Positions 24,609-34,331 of a stretch of DNA of 64,000 nucleotides are shown piece after piece. Every line of letters begins with the position of its first letter. Within the stretch, counting starts at the first letter, position 1. The notes beneath the pieces are model-generated. The model was not told where the DNA came from. It saw nothing but the letters and a program-made list of their open reading frames with translations, and ran no database searches. Source of the stretch: Desulfolinea sp050305405 (GTDB lineage Bacteria > Chloroflexota > Anaerolineae > Anaerolineales > Villigracilaceae); NCBI GenBank assembly GCA_050305405.1, contig JBNLFG010000010.1:139035-203034 (forward strand), given 5' to 3'. The position numbers and the translations under genes were made by a program.

Positions 24609-25475
24609 CTATTGGAAATGTTTTCTGAAAGTTTTTTCGTATGCTTCTTGATAACTATTGCTGACTTTTGTTGATATGACATTTACTCCAAATGATTCTA
24701 GTAGTCCTAGCTTAGCACGATCCTTATTGCTTAATTCCTTTGCATGGAATTGATGAAAAAAGGTTTTCCCTATCTGTCTTTTGTGCCCAAGTCTTAAGCG
24801 CTCTTTATATGATAAGAGCCACCAAATATCGATTTCAGTATAGTCCAATGAGAATCCTAAAATATGGATTTCATCTCTAAGAAAAATATCAACCCAAGAG
24901 TATGTGCTCTCGTTTCTATCAAAATCAAATATACCCAACATAAAGGGAGATGTTTTTTTTCTGCTTGTCAAATAACTTCGTATTCTTTGAAGTGAGCCTG
25001 AGTAGTGTTCATGACCTAGCATTAATGTGTTTGGGATTGAAGATTCACCATGAATATGCCAAACATTTTTAGAGCTTTGTGTTCTGCGTCTATATAAACT
25101 GTATTTTGTTTCAGAAGTGGTACTTGATTTATTTTCATTAGAAATTATTGAATTCTCAAAATTATAGTCATAATTTGTCGTGATAATATGTTTCACGCTA
25201 GAATTCATAGTTTTTGTATGAAAGTTATTATGGGGGATGTTATTTATTAATTTTGCAGCTCGTTTCTTTAATTCAATTTCACTTGTACCGTCTGTATTAG
25301 CAGACCTAAGAAATATTTCCTCAAAGACTAATGTAAAAGGCTTATCGTCGATGTGCTCAAAAAGCAAGTCAGCCTTGTTTACATACTTTGCTAAATCTCT
25401 TAGGATATTTTCCCAAGAAGTGTTGTTGTCAGATAATCGATTTATTCCGTTTCCTATAAATAAAGTTTTTTCCAT
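24609..25475 (-). CDS. SIR2-like domain protein
   Basis: A 288-residue protein with SIR2/NAD-binding features. These are FIGNGINRL at the N-terminus, TTNYD (about 98-102; the Asn is the catalytic-type residue), WHIHGES (about 139-145; catalytic-type His) and LGFSLDYTEIDIWWLL (about 223-238). Standalone SIR2-like proteins of this kind are often NAD-consuming effectors in phage defence, though others remain uncharacterised. The gene is visibly AT-rich against its neighbours, suggesting transfer. The ATG at 25475 has GGAGG just upstream. No obvious partner gene adjoins it. Confidence 0.8.
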   Translation of the reverse strand: MEKTLFIGNGINRLSDNNTSWENILRDLAKYVNKADLLFEHIDDKPFTLVFEEIFLRSANTDGTSEIELKKRAAKLINNIPHNNFHTKTMNSSVKHIITTNYDYNFENSIISNENKSSTTSETKYSLYRRRTQSSKNVWHIHGESSIPNTLMLGHEHYSGSLQRIRSYLTSRKKTSPFMLGIFDFDRNESTYSWVDIFLRDEIHILGFSLDYTEIDIWWLLSYKERLRLGHKRQIGKTFFHQFHAKELSNKDRAKLGLLESFGVNVISTKVSNSYQEAYEKTFRKHFQ

Positions 25476-25541
25476 TTCTTCCTCCCAGCTTGTTTGATAT
25501 TGAATTGTGAACACTTTTTTATTCTAGCATTAATATTTTGA

Positions 25542-27059
25542 CTACTTCCCTAACTTCTCCCGCCGCTTCCTGCGTCCTCGCTTCATCAGACCCTCTATCC
25601 ACGCGGCAAAAGGTTCGGGGGGCAGGTAGGGGAGCAGCTGCCAAGCGTCCATTTGCCGAGATGTCAGGACGGCGTTCGCAGCTTCTATTCCCGAGAGCGT
25701 CGCGCGTTCGATGAAAAAGGCGGGAGCGGGATGCCGAATCCAATCCCCCGCGCAGTAGAGCTGATCCCAGGGCGTCTGCGTCCCCAAATGGACGTCCTTG
25801 CCGCCCACCGCAGGCAGGGTATGCGTGGCGGGGTTGCGCTGCAAATGCGCGTGGATGCGATGCCCGCGCAGCTCGGGCCACGCCTTTTGCACATCCTGCA
25901 CGGCGCGCGTCAGCAGCAGCGCGTCGGGCTGCGCCAGCACCTCGTCGGGTCCGTAAATATGCGCCTCGATGGCGCTGCCGCCCGTCTCGCGCGCCCAACG
26001 GCGGAAGGGGTTGTTGATGCGGTCGAGCCAGAAAAAATTATGCAAAATAAAATCGCCCGTAAAAATGCCCGCCTCCGCGCCGCGCTTCGGCTTGGCATCG
26101 AACCAGATGCGCACCACCGCATTCGCCAGCGAGCGCGGGAAGAATAAATGCTCGGCATCCAGATTGCCCTTGATGAGTTTTTCCGCATTCGCAGAATCAG
26201 TGGCGACGATGAGATGCTCCGCCTCGGCAGATTGTAGACCATCTGCGGATTGCCACTCGACCAGCCAGTTGCCGTTCTTTTGGCGGAAGGACGAAACGCG
26301 CGCGGATTTCAAAATGGTTCCGCCTAATTGCTGGATGCGCGTCCCCAACGGTTCGGTGATACTCGTGCCCCCGTCATCGGGCAGATACGAGAAGACCCAC
26401 GCATCCCGCCGCAGCAGGGTGTAAAAACGCAAAAAGGCGAGAAAGCCCGACATCGGCACCTCGTCGGGATGCGCCGAGAGACCATTGCGTGCCAGCCCCA
26501 AAAAGAATGCTCGCAGCGCAGGCGACCAAAGCCGTGTCTCATCGCCGAGATTTAGCCCCTCGAGCGGTTGGGCTTCGCCAAAGGGATCGACGCCCACGCC
26601 CATCACCAAACTCTGCCAGGTGCGGAAGAGTGCCAAGCCCCAGTCGCGCGCATCCAGCATCCACAAAAAGCGCGGACTGAGAAATAGACCGAGATAATGC
26701 AGCGGCGGGGGGAATGGGCTACGTCTGATCGCCGCTCCGACCCTTGCCCTTTTGAGCAAGCCATGCAAAAAAATCCACTCTTCATCCTCAGCGGGGACAA
26801 AAACGGGGCGCAGATTATGGCGCGAGAGCATCGCCTGAAAATTTCGATACTGCGACCAGATGCCATGCATCCCATGCTCCAGACGGAATTTGTAGCCGTT
26901 CACGTCGACGGTCTCTCCCCCTGCCAACCGCCCGCCGAGACAATTCGGGTCGGCTTCCAACACAAGCGGCTTCAGTCCGCGCTCCGCGAGATGCAGGGCG
27001 GCTGTCAGTCCGGCGATCCCGCCGCCAATTATTATCGTGTCATGTTGTGGATGTGTCAT
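25542..27059 (-). CDS. FAD-dependent oxidoreductase (phytoene desaturase/amine oxidase-like)
   Basis: A 505-residue flavoprotein with the dinucleotide motif IIIGGGIAGLTAALHLAERG (N-terminus), an ADPNCLGGRL motif and a C-terminal FAD segment YCAGDWIRHPAPAFFIERA (about 453-471). This is the carotenoid-desaturase/isorenieratene-type subfamily. The very GC-rich coding differs strongly from the adjacent SIR2 gene. The start at ATG 27059 is preferred over a TTG nine codons upstream; neither has a strong ribosome site. It may share a transcript with the radical SAM gene (270-bp gap containing a repeat). Confidence 0.82.
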   Translation of the reverse strand: MTHPQHDTIIIGGGIAGLTAALHLAERGLKPLVLEADPNCLGGRLAGGETVDVNGYKFRLEHGMHGIWSQYRNFQAMLSRHNLRPVFVPAEDEEWIFLHGLLKRARVGAAIRRSPFPPPLHYLGLFLSPRFLWMLDARDWGLALFRTWQSLVMGVGVDPFGEAQPLEGLNLGDETRLWSPALRAFFLGLARNGLSAHPDEVPMSGFLAFLRFYTLLRRDAWVFSYLPDDGGTSITEPLGTRIQQLGGTILKSARVSSFRQKNGNWLVEWQSADGLQSAEAEHLIVATDSANAEKLIKGNLDAEHLFFPRSLANAVVRIWFDAKPKRGAEAGIFTGDFILHNFFWLDRINNPFRRWARETGGSAIEAHIYGPDEVLAQPDALLLTRAVQDVQKAWPELRGHRIHAHLQRNPATHTLPAVGGKDVHLGTQTPWDQLYCAGDWIRHPAPAFFIERATLSGIEAANAVLTSRQMDAWQLLPYLPPEPFAAWIEGLMKRGRRKRREKLGK

Positions 27060-27153
27060 GTGTTTATGTGTTTGCACATTATGCAAGACCTGACGTGAAA
27101 CGTGTTGCGTGATGAATTTGGAAATGGTCTTACCTTTTCTTGTGCGGGCGGGT

Positions 27154-27244
27154 AGTGCGTCGCACCAGAAGGTTAGATTTATTCCAATAAAACGGTATCA
27201 GTTTGTCGATGGGCATTGTCCCGTCGAAATTGGTGCGACGCACT
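27154..27244. repeat. Palindromic element family 3, copy 1
   Basis: 91 bp bounded by the perfect inverted ends AGTGCGTCGCACC (27154-27166) and GGTGCGACGCACT (27232-27244). It contains GTCGATGGGCATT near the right end. The second copy is at 37033-37124. The flanking gap also holds CTCCGTGTGCTCCGTGAACT-type simple repeats. Confidence 0.8.
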
Positions 27245-27329
27245 GCTCTTCTCTCTTTTACTCAAAAACTCCGTGTGCTCCGTGAACTCTGTGGTGAAAA
27301 AACTCACGCATCACTCATCACTCGTCAGC

Positions 27330-28370
27330 CTACCCTGGCGCATACGTCCCTAAATCAACCCCATTGTGAATACTCTCTACCGCCCACGTTAGCGGATGCG
27401 CCTGCATCAACGATGGCTCGGCGTAGCACTGCTGAAAACAGGATGTACACGATGTCGGCGCTTCGCCGTAGCGGGCGATGGCTGTATTCCAGGCTTCTTT
27501 CCACGAGGAAACATCCAGCAAATTGACGGGGCGACCGCCAACCTCGCCGCCTTCCTTCTCCATCGGCAGGCAGGGATAGATCAACCAGCCATCAGGCTTG
27601 ATGCGCGGAATGATGGTCGGGTAGCAGACGTAGGGCGTTTGCTTGAAGAGCATTTTGAGATAGGTTTTGCTGCCCAAGATCGGTGCGCCTTGCTTTTTGA
27701 GCGAGAGCAGCTTTTCCGTGAAGGCTTTGTAATCAGGCGAGACGAGCAGTTCGTAGCGCGTCCAGTTGTTGACGGCTTGGGGAGAGAAGGAGAGCAAGAT
27801 GCCGTTTTCCGTGCAGAAGTCAATCAGTGAGTCGAGATGTGGCAGGGTTTCGGGGGTGATGACCGCGTTCAAGATCAACTTGAACTTGTCCGCTTTTTGA
27901 CGTGCGGCAACTGTGCGGATGGTTTCGAGCAGGCGTTCGCTTTGGTTGGTGGGGACGCTGACGGCGTTTAACGCAGATGGTTGGACAGCGTCAAGGCTGA
28001 TAATTATCCTATCCAATAATGGAAGCAAGCCCAAATTCTGGGGTAGAAGCGTCCCGTTTGAGATCATGCTCAGAGATTTGAAATGTAAATCCCGCTTTGC
28101 ATAGGTCAGTAAATCTTTGATATGCGGGGATAAAAGCGGCTCTCCGCCCGTGATCCACAGATTCGGTACGCCGTCGCGGATGATAGAGAGAATCTTTTTT
28201 GCATCGTCAAAACTTGGATTTGTAAATTCATGGTTGCGGCGCGCACCGAAATCTTCGCAGTAGGTACAGTTCAGATTGCATTGCTCGGTGATGTAGTAAA
28301 TCGCCAGGCGCGGATCAAGGGTACGTTGCCCGAGCTTGAGTGAGATGAAGTTGCGCGCGTAGGTCAGCAT
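27330..28370 (-). CDS. Radical SAM protein with SPASM-like C-terminus
   Basis: A 346-residue protein. The radical SAM cluster motif is in YYITEQCNLNCTYCEDFG (CxxxCxxC, about residues 28-36). GGEPLLSP and the usual barrel strands follow, and a C-terminal Cys cluster, CTSCFQQCYAEP, probably binds an auxiliary cluster. The ATG at 28370 is 7 bp after the nitroreductase stop, so these two are cotranscribed. Family members include peptide-modifying and HpnH-like enzymes; no substrate peptide is visible nearby. Confidence 0.85.
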   Translation of the reverse strand: MLTYARNFISLKLGQRTLDPRLAIYYITEQCNLNCTYCEDFGARRNHEFTNPSFDDAKKILSIIRDGVPNLWITGGEPLLSPHIKDLLTYAKRDLHFKSLSMISNGTLLPQNLGLLPLLDRIIISLDAVQPSALNAVSVPTNQSERLLETIRTVAARQKADKFKLILNAVITPETLPHLDSLIDFCTENGILLSFSPQAVNNWTRYELLVSPDYKAFTEKLLSLKKQGAPILGSKTYLKMLFKQTPYVCYPTIIPRIKPDGWLIYPCLPMEKEGGEVGGRPVNLLDVSSWKEAWNTAIARYGEAPTSCTSCFQQCYAEPSLMQAHPLTWAVESIHNGVDLGTYAPG

Positions 28371-28377
28371 GGCGTGA

Positions 28378-29250
28378 TTATAGTTCCTGCCAACTGACGA
28401 CGTACTCAGTTTTCGGGTTGGGATATTTATCGAGCTCTTCTTCAACCACCCATTGACCACCCAAGCCAAGTTCTTTGGCTGTCAGTTCAAAATGGCACAT
28501 GGCGATACCCATGTCGATGCGCTGCATGTCGGCGAGATCAAGAAAGCGTTTGAGCGGATCGTCGCGGTAGCCCGCCGTGCGACGCAGATAGAGCCGCCAG
28601 AAATTGCCATTGCGCACGATGCGCCAGGGTTGCTTATTCGATGCTGAGGGCGCGATGCGCACCATCTCCAGCACGCGAGCATAAGGACCAGCTTCATTGC
28701 GGTAAAGCGGCTCTTTCAGGATCACGTTTGAGAAGAGTGTTTCCCAGGCCAGTCTTTTGTATGAACCAGCCACTTGGCTGATGATCCCCATCCGTTTTTG
28801 GTCTTTTTCGGCAAACTCACCGAGCGCGGCAATCGCGGGCATATTTTCGTTCGCATTCAGTGTGATCTTTTCGGCAAAACGACTTTTGGTGAAGGTGCCG
28901 CCCAGCCAACAAGTGCCCAGATCAAGCGCGGTGGCATAGAGCAGGATCATCTCAAGCTGGTAGCCGTAATCTTCAAGGTCATGTTTGGCGGGCGGCATCG
29001 CGCCAACTACGAATCCCGCCGGGTTGCGGATGAAGCCGTAGGTGCCCAATCCGCGCAGGGACTGGCTGTCATTTTTTTGCGCGGCGACCAAGCCAAAACG
29101 CGGGCGCGTCCCGAAAGGTGAAACGGGTAGGTGATCTAGAAAAGCGATCAGCTTATCCTGTTTTTCATCCGCTATCGGGGCGCGGTCATATTTCCGGCAG
29201 GAAAAACGCCGTTGGATGAGTTTGGTATAGAGGATGCCTTCAAAATCCAT
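28378..29250 (-). CDS. Nitroreductase-family protein (TM1586-like)
   Basis: A 290-residue flavin nitroreductase-fold protein that looks like a fused pair of half-domains. The first half has IQRRFSCRKYDRAPI and DLGTCWLGGTF; the second has VRIAPSASNKQPWRIV (about 198-213) and ends in WVVEEELDKYP. The FMN-binding Arg/Ser/Asn residues are in these motifs. It belongs to the putative TM nitroreductase branch. The ATG at 29250 is divergent from the methyltransferase at 29271, only 20 bp away. Confidence 0.82.
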   Translation of the reverse strand: MDFEGILYTKLIQRRFSCRKYDRAPIADEKQDKLIAFLDHLPVSPFGTRPRFGLVAAQKNDSQSLRGLGTYGFIRNPAGFVVGAMPPAKHDLEDYGYQLEMILLYATALDLGTCWLGGTFTKSRFAEKITLNANENMPAIAALGEFAEKDQKRMGIISQVAGSYKRLAWETLFSNVILKEPLYRNEAGPYARVLEMVRIAPSASNKQPWRIVRNGNFWRLYLRRTAGYRDDPLKRFLDLADMQRIDMGIAMCHFELTAKELGLGGQWVVEEELDKYPNPKTEYVVSWQEL

Positions 29251-29270
29251 GTGCCGATTATAATGGAGCA

Positions 29271-29915
29271 ATGCCCGAAACACCCCTTTTTCAGACACAG
29301 GAATGCAGCAATGCAGATTGTGGATTCCGTTTTCCGTCGTTGATCGGTAAAACAGCGCTGGCTACCTGCCCCAAGTGCGGCGCACCCTTGCATTTGGCTG
29401 GGGATGTGTACCCGAGACATTTCGTCGGTGAGGGGCAAATGCCGCCAAACCCGCTCGAGGTGCATGTGCTGCTCGATAATATCCGCAGTCTGTACAACGT
29501 CGGCTCGATCTTTCGGACAGCAGAAGCGCTCGGGGTGGCAAAGCTGCATCTCTGCGGCATGACGGCCACGCCTGAAAACCCGCGCCTGGCGAAGACGGCC
29601 TTGGGCGCGGAAAAACTCGTCGCGTGGGAGCATCACAATAATGGGGTTTGGGCAGCCCGCTTGCTGCGTGAGCAGCAATTTGATCTCTGGGCAATTGAGG
29701 GTGGCGAGCGATCCGCGTCGCTCTTTGAGATGGGCATACCGCCTGCCGCGCGGAAGATTGCATTGGTGATCGGTAACGAACTTGCGGGCGTCGATCCAGA
29801 TATTCTGGCAATTTCAGATCGGATTTTATATATCCCGATGTTGGGTGAAAAAGAGTCGCTTAATCTGACTGTCGCTTTTGGGATTGCGGCGTATTTTGTG
29901 CGTTATCTCGAGTAA
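29271..29915 (+). CDS. SPOUT RNA methyltransferase (TrmH family) with zinc ribbon
   Basis: A 214-residue protein. An N-terminal zinc ribbon (CSNADC near residue 12 and CPKC near 34) is fused to a SpoU/TrmH domain with all three motifs: NIRSLYNVGSIFRTAEA (about 70-86), VIGNELAGVDP (about 165-175) and MLGEKESLNLTVAFG (about 189-203). It 2'-O-methylates a tRNA or rRNA ribose; the target is unknown. The zinc ribbon is an atypical addition. Confidence 0.9.
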   Translation: MPETPLFQTQECSNADCGFRFPSLIGKTALATCPKCGAPLHLAGDVYPRHFVGEGQMPPNPLEVHVLLDNIRSLYNVGSIFRTAEALGVAKLHLCGMTATPENPRLAKTALGAEKLVAWEHHNNGVWAARLLREQQFDLWAIEGGERSASLFEMGIPPAARKIALVIGNELAGVDPDILAISDRILYIPMLGEKESLNLTVAFGIAAYFVRYLE

Positions 29916-30001
29916 AATACGCGCACTTTTGGAAAATAAGGTGACTGTCACATCCGAAAGTGATAGTCACCTGCACATTTTGTGTTTAGGAGACATTCAC
30001 C

Positions 30002-30337
30002 ATGAAAACCGATAGCGGATTGGAATATAAAGAAATCAAAAGAGGCAAAGGGGCGCAAGCTGTGGCGGGGAAAACCGTCAGTGTGCATTACGAAGGCAAG
30101 TTTCAGGATGGCAAAGTTTTCGACAGTTCGTACGAGAGCGGCGCGCCACTTGAGTTTGAGTTGGGGCTTGGGCAGGTGATCAAAGGCTGGGATGAAGGTA
30201 TCGCACTGATGAAGGTCGGTGGTATTGCTCAATTGACTATTCCCTCGCATTTGGGGTACGGTGAACGCGGCGCTGGCGGCGTTATCCCGCCGAATGCGAC
30301 GCTCGTTTTTGAAGTTGAATTGGTTGCTGTGGAATAA
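30002..30337 (+). CDS. FKBP-type peptidyl-prolyl isomerase
   Basis: A 111-residue single-domain FKBP with VSVHYEGKFQDGKVFDSSYE (about 27-46), QVIKGWDEGIALMKVGG and IPSHLGYGERGAGGVIPPNA, covering the active-site Tyr, Asp, Phe and Trp positions. There is no signal peptide, so it is cytoplasmic. AGGAG precedes the ATG and a terminator follows directly. A GTGACTGTCAC/GTGATAGTCAC hairpin at about 29941-29972 precedes it. Confidence 0.95.
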   Translation: MKTDSGLEYKEIKRGKGAQAVAGKTVSVHYEGKFQDGKVFDSSYESGAPLEFELGLGQVIKGWDEGIALMKVGGIAQLTIPSHLGYGERGAGGVIPPNATLVFEVELVAVE

Positions 30338-30342
30338 GTGCG

Positions 30343-30368
30343 AAGCCCTCCAGTCGGAGGGCTTTTTT
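30343..30368 (+). terminator. Rho-independent terminator
   Basis: AAGCCCTCC (30343-30351) and GGAGGGCTT (30356-30364) with loop AGTC, followed by TTTT. Confidence 0.88.
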
Positions 30369-30414
30369 GATGGCCTTGCTTTGAGCTTGCTTGTTTTTAT
30401 GGCAAAATATACTT

Positions 30415-31281
30415 ATGTTTATTTTAGATTTAGATAATTTGCGAGATTGCCCTGAAGGACTCATTGGGCAATTTCATGAATTAACTTGTTGTACGCAAGT
30501 TCATCGGCATGATTTTTTTGCGCTGGTTTGGTTGCTCCAAGGTCAGGCGCGTTTATTTGTTGATTTTCAATACTACAACATTAAAAAGGGGACACTGGTC
30601 TGTATTGCGCCGGGGCAGGTTCATGCATGGGAAAATGAATTGGATGGCAAGGAGATCGGTTTTGGTTTTGATAAGGGGTTATACATCAAACAGAATCAAG
30701 ATTTCCCGTTTTTTCTGTATTCACTGCAACAAAAAAGTGATTCCCCTTATATATTAGATGTTCCAGCTTCTCGCTATGATTTTTTTGATTTCGTTTTTAG
30801 CACAGCCTTAGATCGCTGTGATGCGGTCTCAGATCCTGGTAGCTACGATGAAACGCTACTGACTTATTTGAATGTTGTCTTGTTAGAAATGCGGCGTTTG
30901 CAAACAGAACCGATGAAAAATAGTAGCGTATCTTTTAATGCAGCCTCGCGTTTGGTGCGTGATTTTTATCAGTTAGTGGACAAGCATTACCTTGAACGCA
31001 AAAAAGTATATGAGTTGGCCAAAATTCTGGGAGTCACGGCAAATCATCTTGTACAAACCGTGCGAGAGAAAGCCGAGAAGACTCCTGGGAGGATTGTTAC
31101 AGAAAGATTGGTTTTGGAAGCGAAGCGTCAACTTATTCATACCCTTTATTCGATCTCTGAAATCGCCTTTTCCTTGTCTTTTACCAGCCCTTCTCAATTT
31201 ACGCGCTGGTTTAAAAATGAAGTTGGTTTAACCCCTGGGCAATTTCGAGAAGACTTCATTGTTTTTTCAAGAAATCCATAA
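30415..31281 (+). CDS. AraC-family transcriptional regulator
   Basis: A 288-residue regulator. An N-terminal cupin-like sensor (HRHDFFALVWLLQGQARLFV, about 31-50; IKKGTLVCIAPGQVHAW) is followed by a C-terminal pair of helix-turn-helix motifs (KIYELAKILGVTANHL-like segment near 203 and ISEIAFSLSFTSPSQFTRWFKNEVGLTPGQFR). The ATG at 30415 immediately follows a TATACT, so the start could be a later codon. The likely target is the adjacent lipoprotein gene at 31369. Confidence 0.85.
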   Translation: MFILDLDNLRDCPEGLIGQFHELTCCTQVHRHDFFALVWLLQGQARLFVDFQYYNIKKGTLVCIAPGQVHAWENELDGKEIGFGFDKGLYIKQNQDFPFFLYSLQQKSDSPYILDVPASRYDFFDFVFSTALDRCDAVSDPGSYDETLLTYLNVVLLEMRRLQTEPMKNSSVSFNAASRLVRDFYQLVDKHYLERKKVYELAKILGVTANHLVQTVREKAEKTPGRIVTERLVLEAKRQLIHTLYSISEIAFSLSFTSPSQFTRWFKNEVGLTPGQFREDFIVFSRNP

Positions 31282-31368
31282 AAATGAACAAAGACCCGAT
31301 ACCTCTGCTCTTTTGAGTATTCGTGCTCTACCTTATAGTCTCCTGCGTTATTTTGAACAGGAGGCTTT

Positions 31369-32418
31369 ATGTTTAAGAAGGTTTGGTATATCTTTTTTCT
31401 TGCTGTAATCTTGCTTTTAGGCGCAGCATCTTGTAGTGCAAAGATCGAGAATAGCGATTGGGAAACCCATATTCCGGGCGGGGATACGATTTGCGCGGGC
31501 GGCTCCCCATATGCCTTTTTCACGCGTCAATCGGAGAGTAAGAATCTCCTCATCTTCTTCCAGCCCGGGGGCGGCTGCCCAGCCAATCTCCCGTGCGAAC
31601 TCGAAAACAATCAGCTTTTTGATCCGACTGTTTATATCCAGGGAGATAAATCGACAAAGGGTGGCATGATGTGGGATCAGGATCATCCTGCGCTTCAGGG
31701 TGGGATATTTGATCTGGATAATGAACTTAATCCCTTCCGAGATTACAACATGCTCTTTATTCCCTACTGCACTGCCGATGCGCATATTGGGGATAACGTG
31801 AATGAAGGCATCAATCACAAGGGTTTTGTGAACAGCACGGCGGCGCTGGCGTGGGCATACAGCCAATTTGACGAGCTCGACCATATTTTTATCGCGGGTA
31901 GCAGTGCGGGGGCGATCTCGGCGCCTTTTTATGCAGGCTTCGTTGCCGAGCAATATCCCAATGCTCAAATTGCGACTTTGGGCGATTGCAGTGGTGGTTA
32001 CCATTTCCCTATGACCGATACGCTCGAAAATTGGGGCACGCTCTCGTTGATGCAAAATGAGTTGGGCGTTACGGATATTCCGATTGAGAACTTGAATTTT
32101 GAAACGTCAACAATCGTGAACGGTGCACGTTATCCTGATGTCATTTTTACTCAATTCAATGTTGATGAAGACAAAGTTGAGCAACAGTTCGTTTCGATGA
32201 GTTCGGGCTTGGATACGCCGCTCGCTGAAATGCTGGCTGCCAACCATGCCGATATTCGTGCGGAGATTGACAACTTTCGCACCTATACAGTGAATGACAC
32301 CTACCACATGATTCTGCCGACCAAGCGTTTTTATACAGAGTCCGTCAATGGTGTGCTTTTTTACAAATGGGTTACGGACCTTACCAACGGCGTGGATGTA
32401 GAAGACGTTGCTCCATAG
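31369..32418 (+). CDS. Pectin acetylesterase-family lipoprotein
   Basis: A 349-residue exported lipoprotein (IFFLAVILLLGAASC, Cys at about 22). It is an alpha/beta hydrolase of the pectin acetylesterase/Notum-like family: LLIFFQPGGGCP near residue 60 forms the oxyanion region, AGSSAGAISAPFYAG (about 178-192) carries the nucleophile, and YHMILPTKRFY near 309 holds a candidate His. It probably deacylates extracellular polysaccharide. GAGG lies upstream. Confidence 0.82.
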   Translation: MFKKVWYIFFLAVILLLGAASCSAKIENSDWETHIPGGDTICAGGSPYAFFTRQSESKNLLIFFQPGGGCPANLPCELENNQLFDPTVYIQGDKSTKGGMMWDQDHPALQGGIFDLDNELNPFRDYNMLFIPYCTADAHIGDNVNEGINHKGFVNSTAALAWAYSQFDELDHIFIAGSSAGAISAPFYAGFVAEQYPNAQIATLGDCSGGYHFPMTDTLENWGTLSLMQNELGVTDIPIENLNFETSTIVNGARYPDVIFTQFNVDEDKVEQQFVSMSSGLDTPLAEMLAANHADIRAEIDNFRTYTVNDTYHMILPTKRFYTESVNGVLFYKWVTDLTNGVDVEDVAP

Positions 32419-32483
32419 CAAAACAATTCTTCACGCCAAGTTATTTATTTAGCGGAAACTAACAATTAACAAGGAGAAAAAAC

Positions 32484-32813
32484 ATGCGCAATTCCAAAAT
32501 TCTTATTCTTATCAGCACGCTCGTTTTTGCAAGCGACCTCGGTCCGCTGCACAAATACATGACGATAATCGCCATTTCGTCGACCATTCTATTTGGGCTG
32601 ACCAGCTTTAAAATGTATCAAGCATCCAACGGTAATCGCAAAGCGCTGGGACTGACGATCTTCACGGCTTTGATTTTCGTTGGAATCGCGGTAATCACGG
32701 TCAATTTACTTGCCACCGGTAATACAAAATTGTATGACTCGACCAGCACCATGCTACTCTTGGCTGCTATCGTGGATACGATCTTGGCTTTTGTATTGCT
32801 CCGCAAAAAATAG
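32484..32813 (+). CDS. Small four-helix membrane protein
   Basis: A 109-residue protein with about three or four hydrophobic helices (ILILISTLVFAS; MTIIAISSTILFGLTSF; LTIFTALIFVGIAVITV; MLLLAAIVDTILAFVLL) and a basic KK end. I recognise no family. AAGGAG precedes the ATG at 32484. Confidence 0.7.
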   Translation: MRNSKILILISTLVFASDLGPLHKYMTIIAISSTILFGLTSFKMYQASNGNRKALGLTIFTALIFVGIAVITVNLLATGNTKLYDSTSTMLLLAAIVDTILAFVLLRKK

Positions 32814-32999
32814 TCGAATCCCGCTTCGGATCGATAATACATAAAAAACTATAATTTCCGCTAAACAAAATACTCCGAAGTGGTGTTGGAACTGGTGGTA
32901 ACCTACAAAAATTTTAAAAAGGCGATATTAGAATTTCACCGAACTGATCGAAGAAAAAAACTACATTCATTCGTCGGCTGCTCGCAGTGAACTGAGCGC
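32814..32999. other. Intergenic stretch with no gene
   Basis: The gap 32814-33126 is mostly AT-rich with short open stretches (an ELIEEKNYIHSS-like reading near 32945) that lack a start and a ribosome site. Only the terminator at 33000-33026 and a possible TATACT at 33065-33070 before the DoxX-like gene stand out. Confidence 0.4.
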
Positions 33000-33026
33000 A
33001 AAGCCCTCCAAGTGGAGGGCTTTTTT
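33000..33026 (+). terminator. Rho-independent terminator
   Basis: AAAGCCCTCC (33000-33009) with GGAGGGCTTT (33014-33023), loop AAGT, and a T-run to 33026. The core is nearly the same as that of the terminator after the FKBP gene. Confidence 0.85.
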
Positions 33027-33126
33027 ATATACAACTCTAACGGGTCGAAAAGGCGCTATCTTGTTATACTCCTAATGGACATTTATTGTCTGAATTTTAT
33101 TGGTAGATCATATATAAAGGTGAAAC

Positions 33127-33603
33127 ATGAATCAGATACGCACGTTTTATGAAAAAGCAGACATCCAGATCACAAGCTGGATGGCGAAATATAGTCTCCC
33201 TGCCCTGCGCTTTGGCTTGGGTTTGATCTTCGTTTGGTTTGGCGCGCTCAAATTTATCCCTGGGCTCAGCCCTGCCGAAGAATTGGTGCGCAACACGATC
33301 TATTTTGTTGACCCCGATATATTCATGCCCATTCTCGCACTGTGGGAAGTTGCCATCGGTCTCGGCTTTTGGCTGGGTTTCTTTACCAAAAAGTTCGAGC
33401 GCCTCACCATTTTGCTGCTTTTTCTGCAGATGCCGGGCACAGCCCTGCCTCTACTGCTTCTGCCTGAAGTTTGCTGGACGAGTTTTCCCTTTGGCCTAAC
33501 CCTCGAAGGGCAGTATATTATTAAAAACTTAGCTATTATCAGCTCGGCGTTGGTTCTTGGGGCAACCGTCCGCGGTGACAGCTTGCCCGCAGAATCACGC
33601 TAA
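33127..33603 (+). CDS. DoxX/DUF417-like membrane protein
   Basis: A 158-residue inner-membrane protein with four predicted helices. LPALRFGLGLIFVWFGALKFIPGLSPAEELV is the typical DoxX-like N-terminal region (shown in parts: LRFGLGLIFVWFGALKF, then IPGLSPAEEL). LWEVAIGLGFWLGFF and ILLLFLQMPGTALPLLLLP follow. The relatives' role in redox or stress handling is unclear. It ends 10 bp before the ABC ATPase gene. Confidence 0.8.
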   Translation: MNQIRTFYEKADIQITSWMAKYSLPALRFGLGLIFVWFGALKFIPGLSPAEELVRNTIYFVDPDIFMPILALWEVAIGLGFWLGFFTKKFERLTILLLFLQMPGTALPLLLLPEVCWTSFPFGLTLEGQYIIKNLAIISSALVLGATVRGDSLPAESR

Positions 33604-33613
33604 AGGATTTTTC

Positions 33614-34315
<702 letters not shown>

Positions 34316-34331
34316 GATGCTTCCGCTCCCG

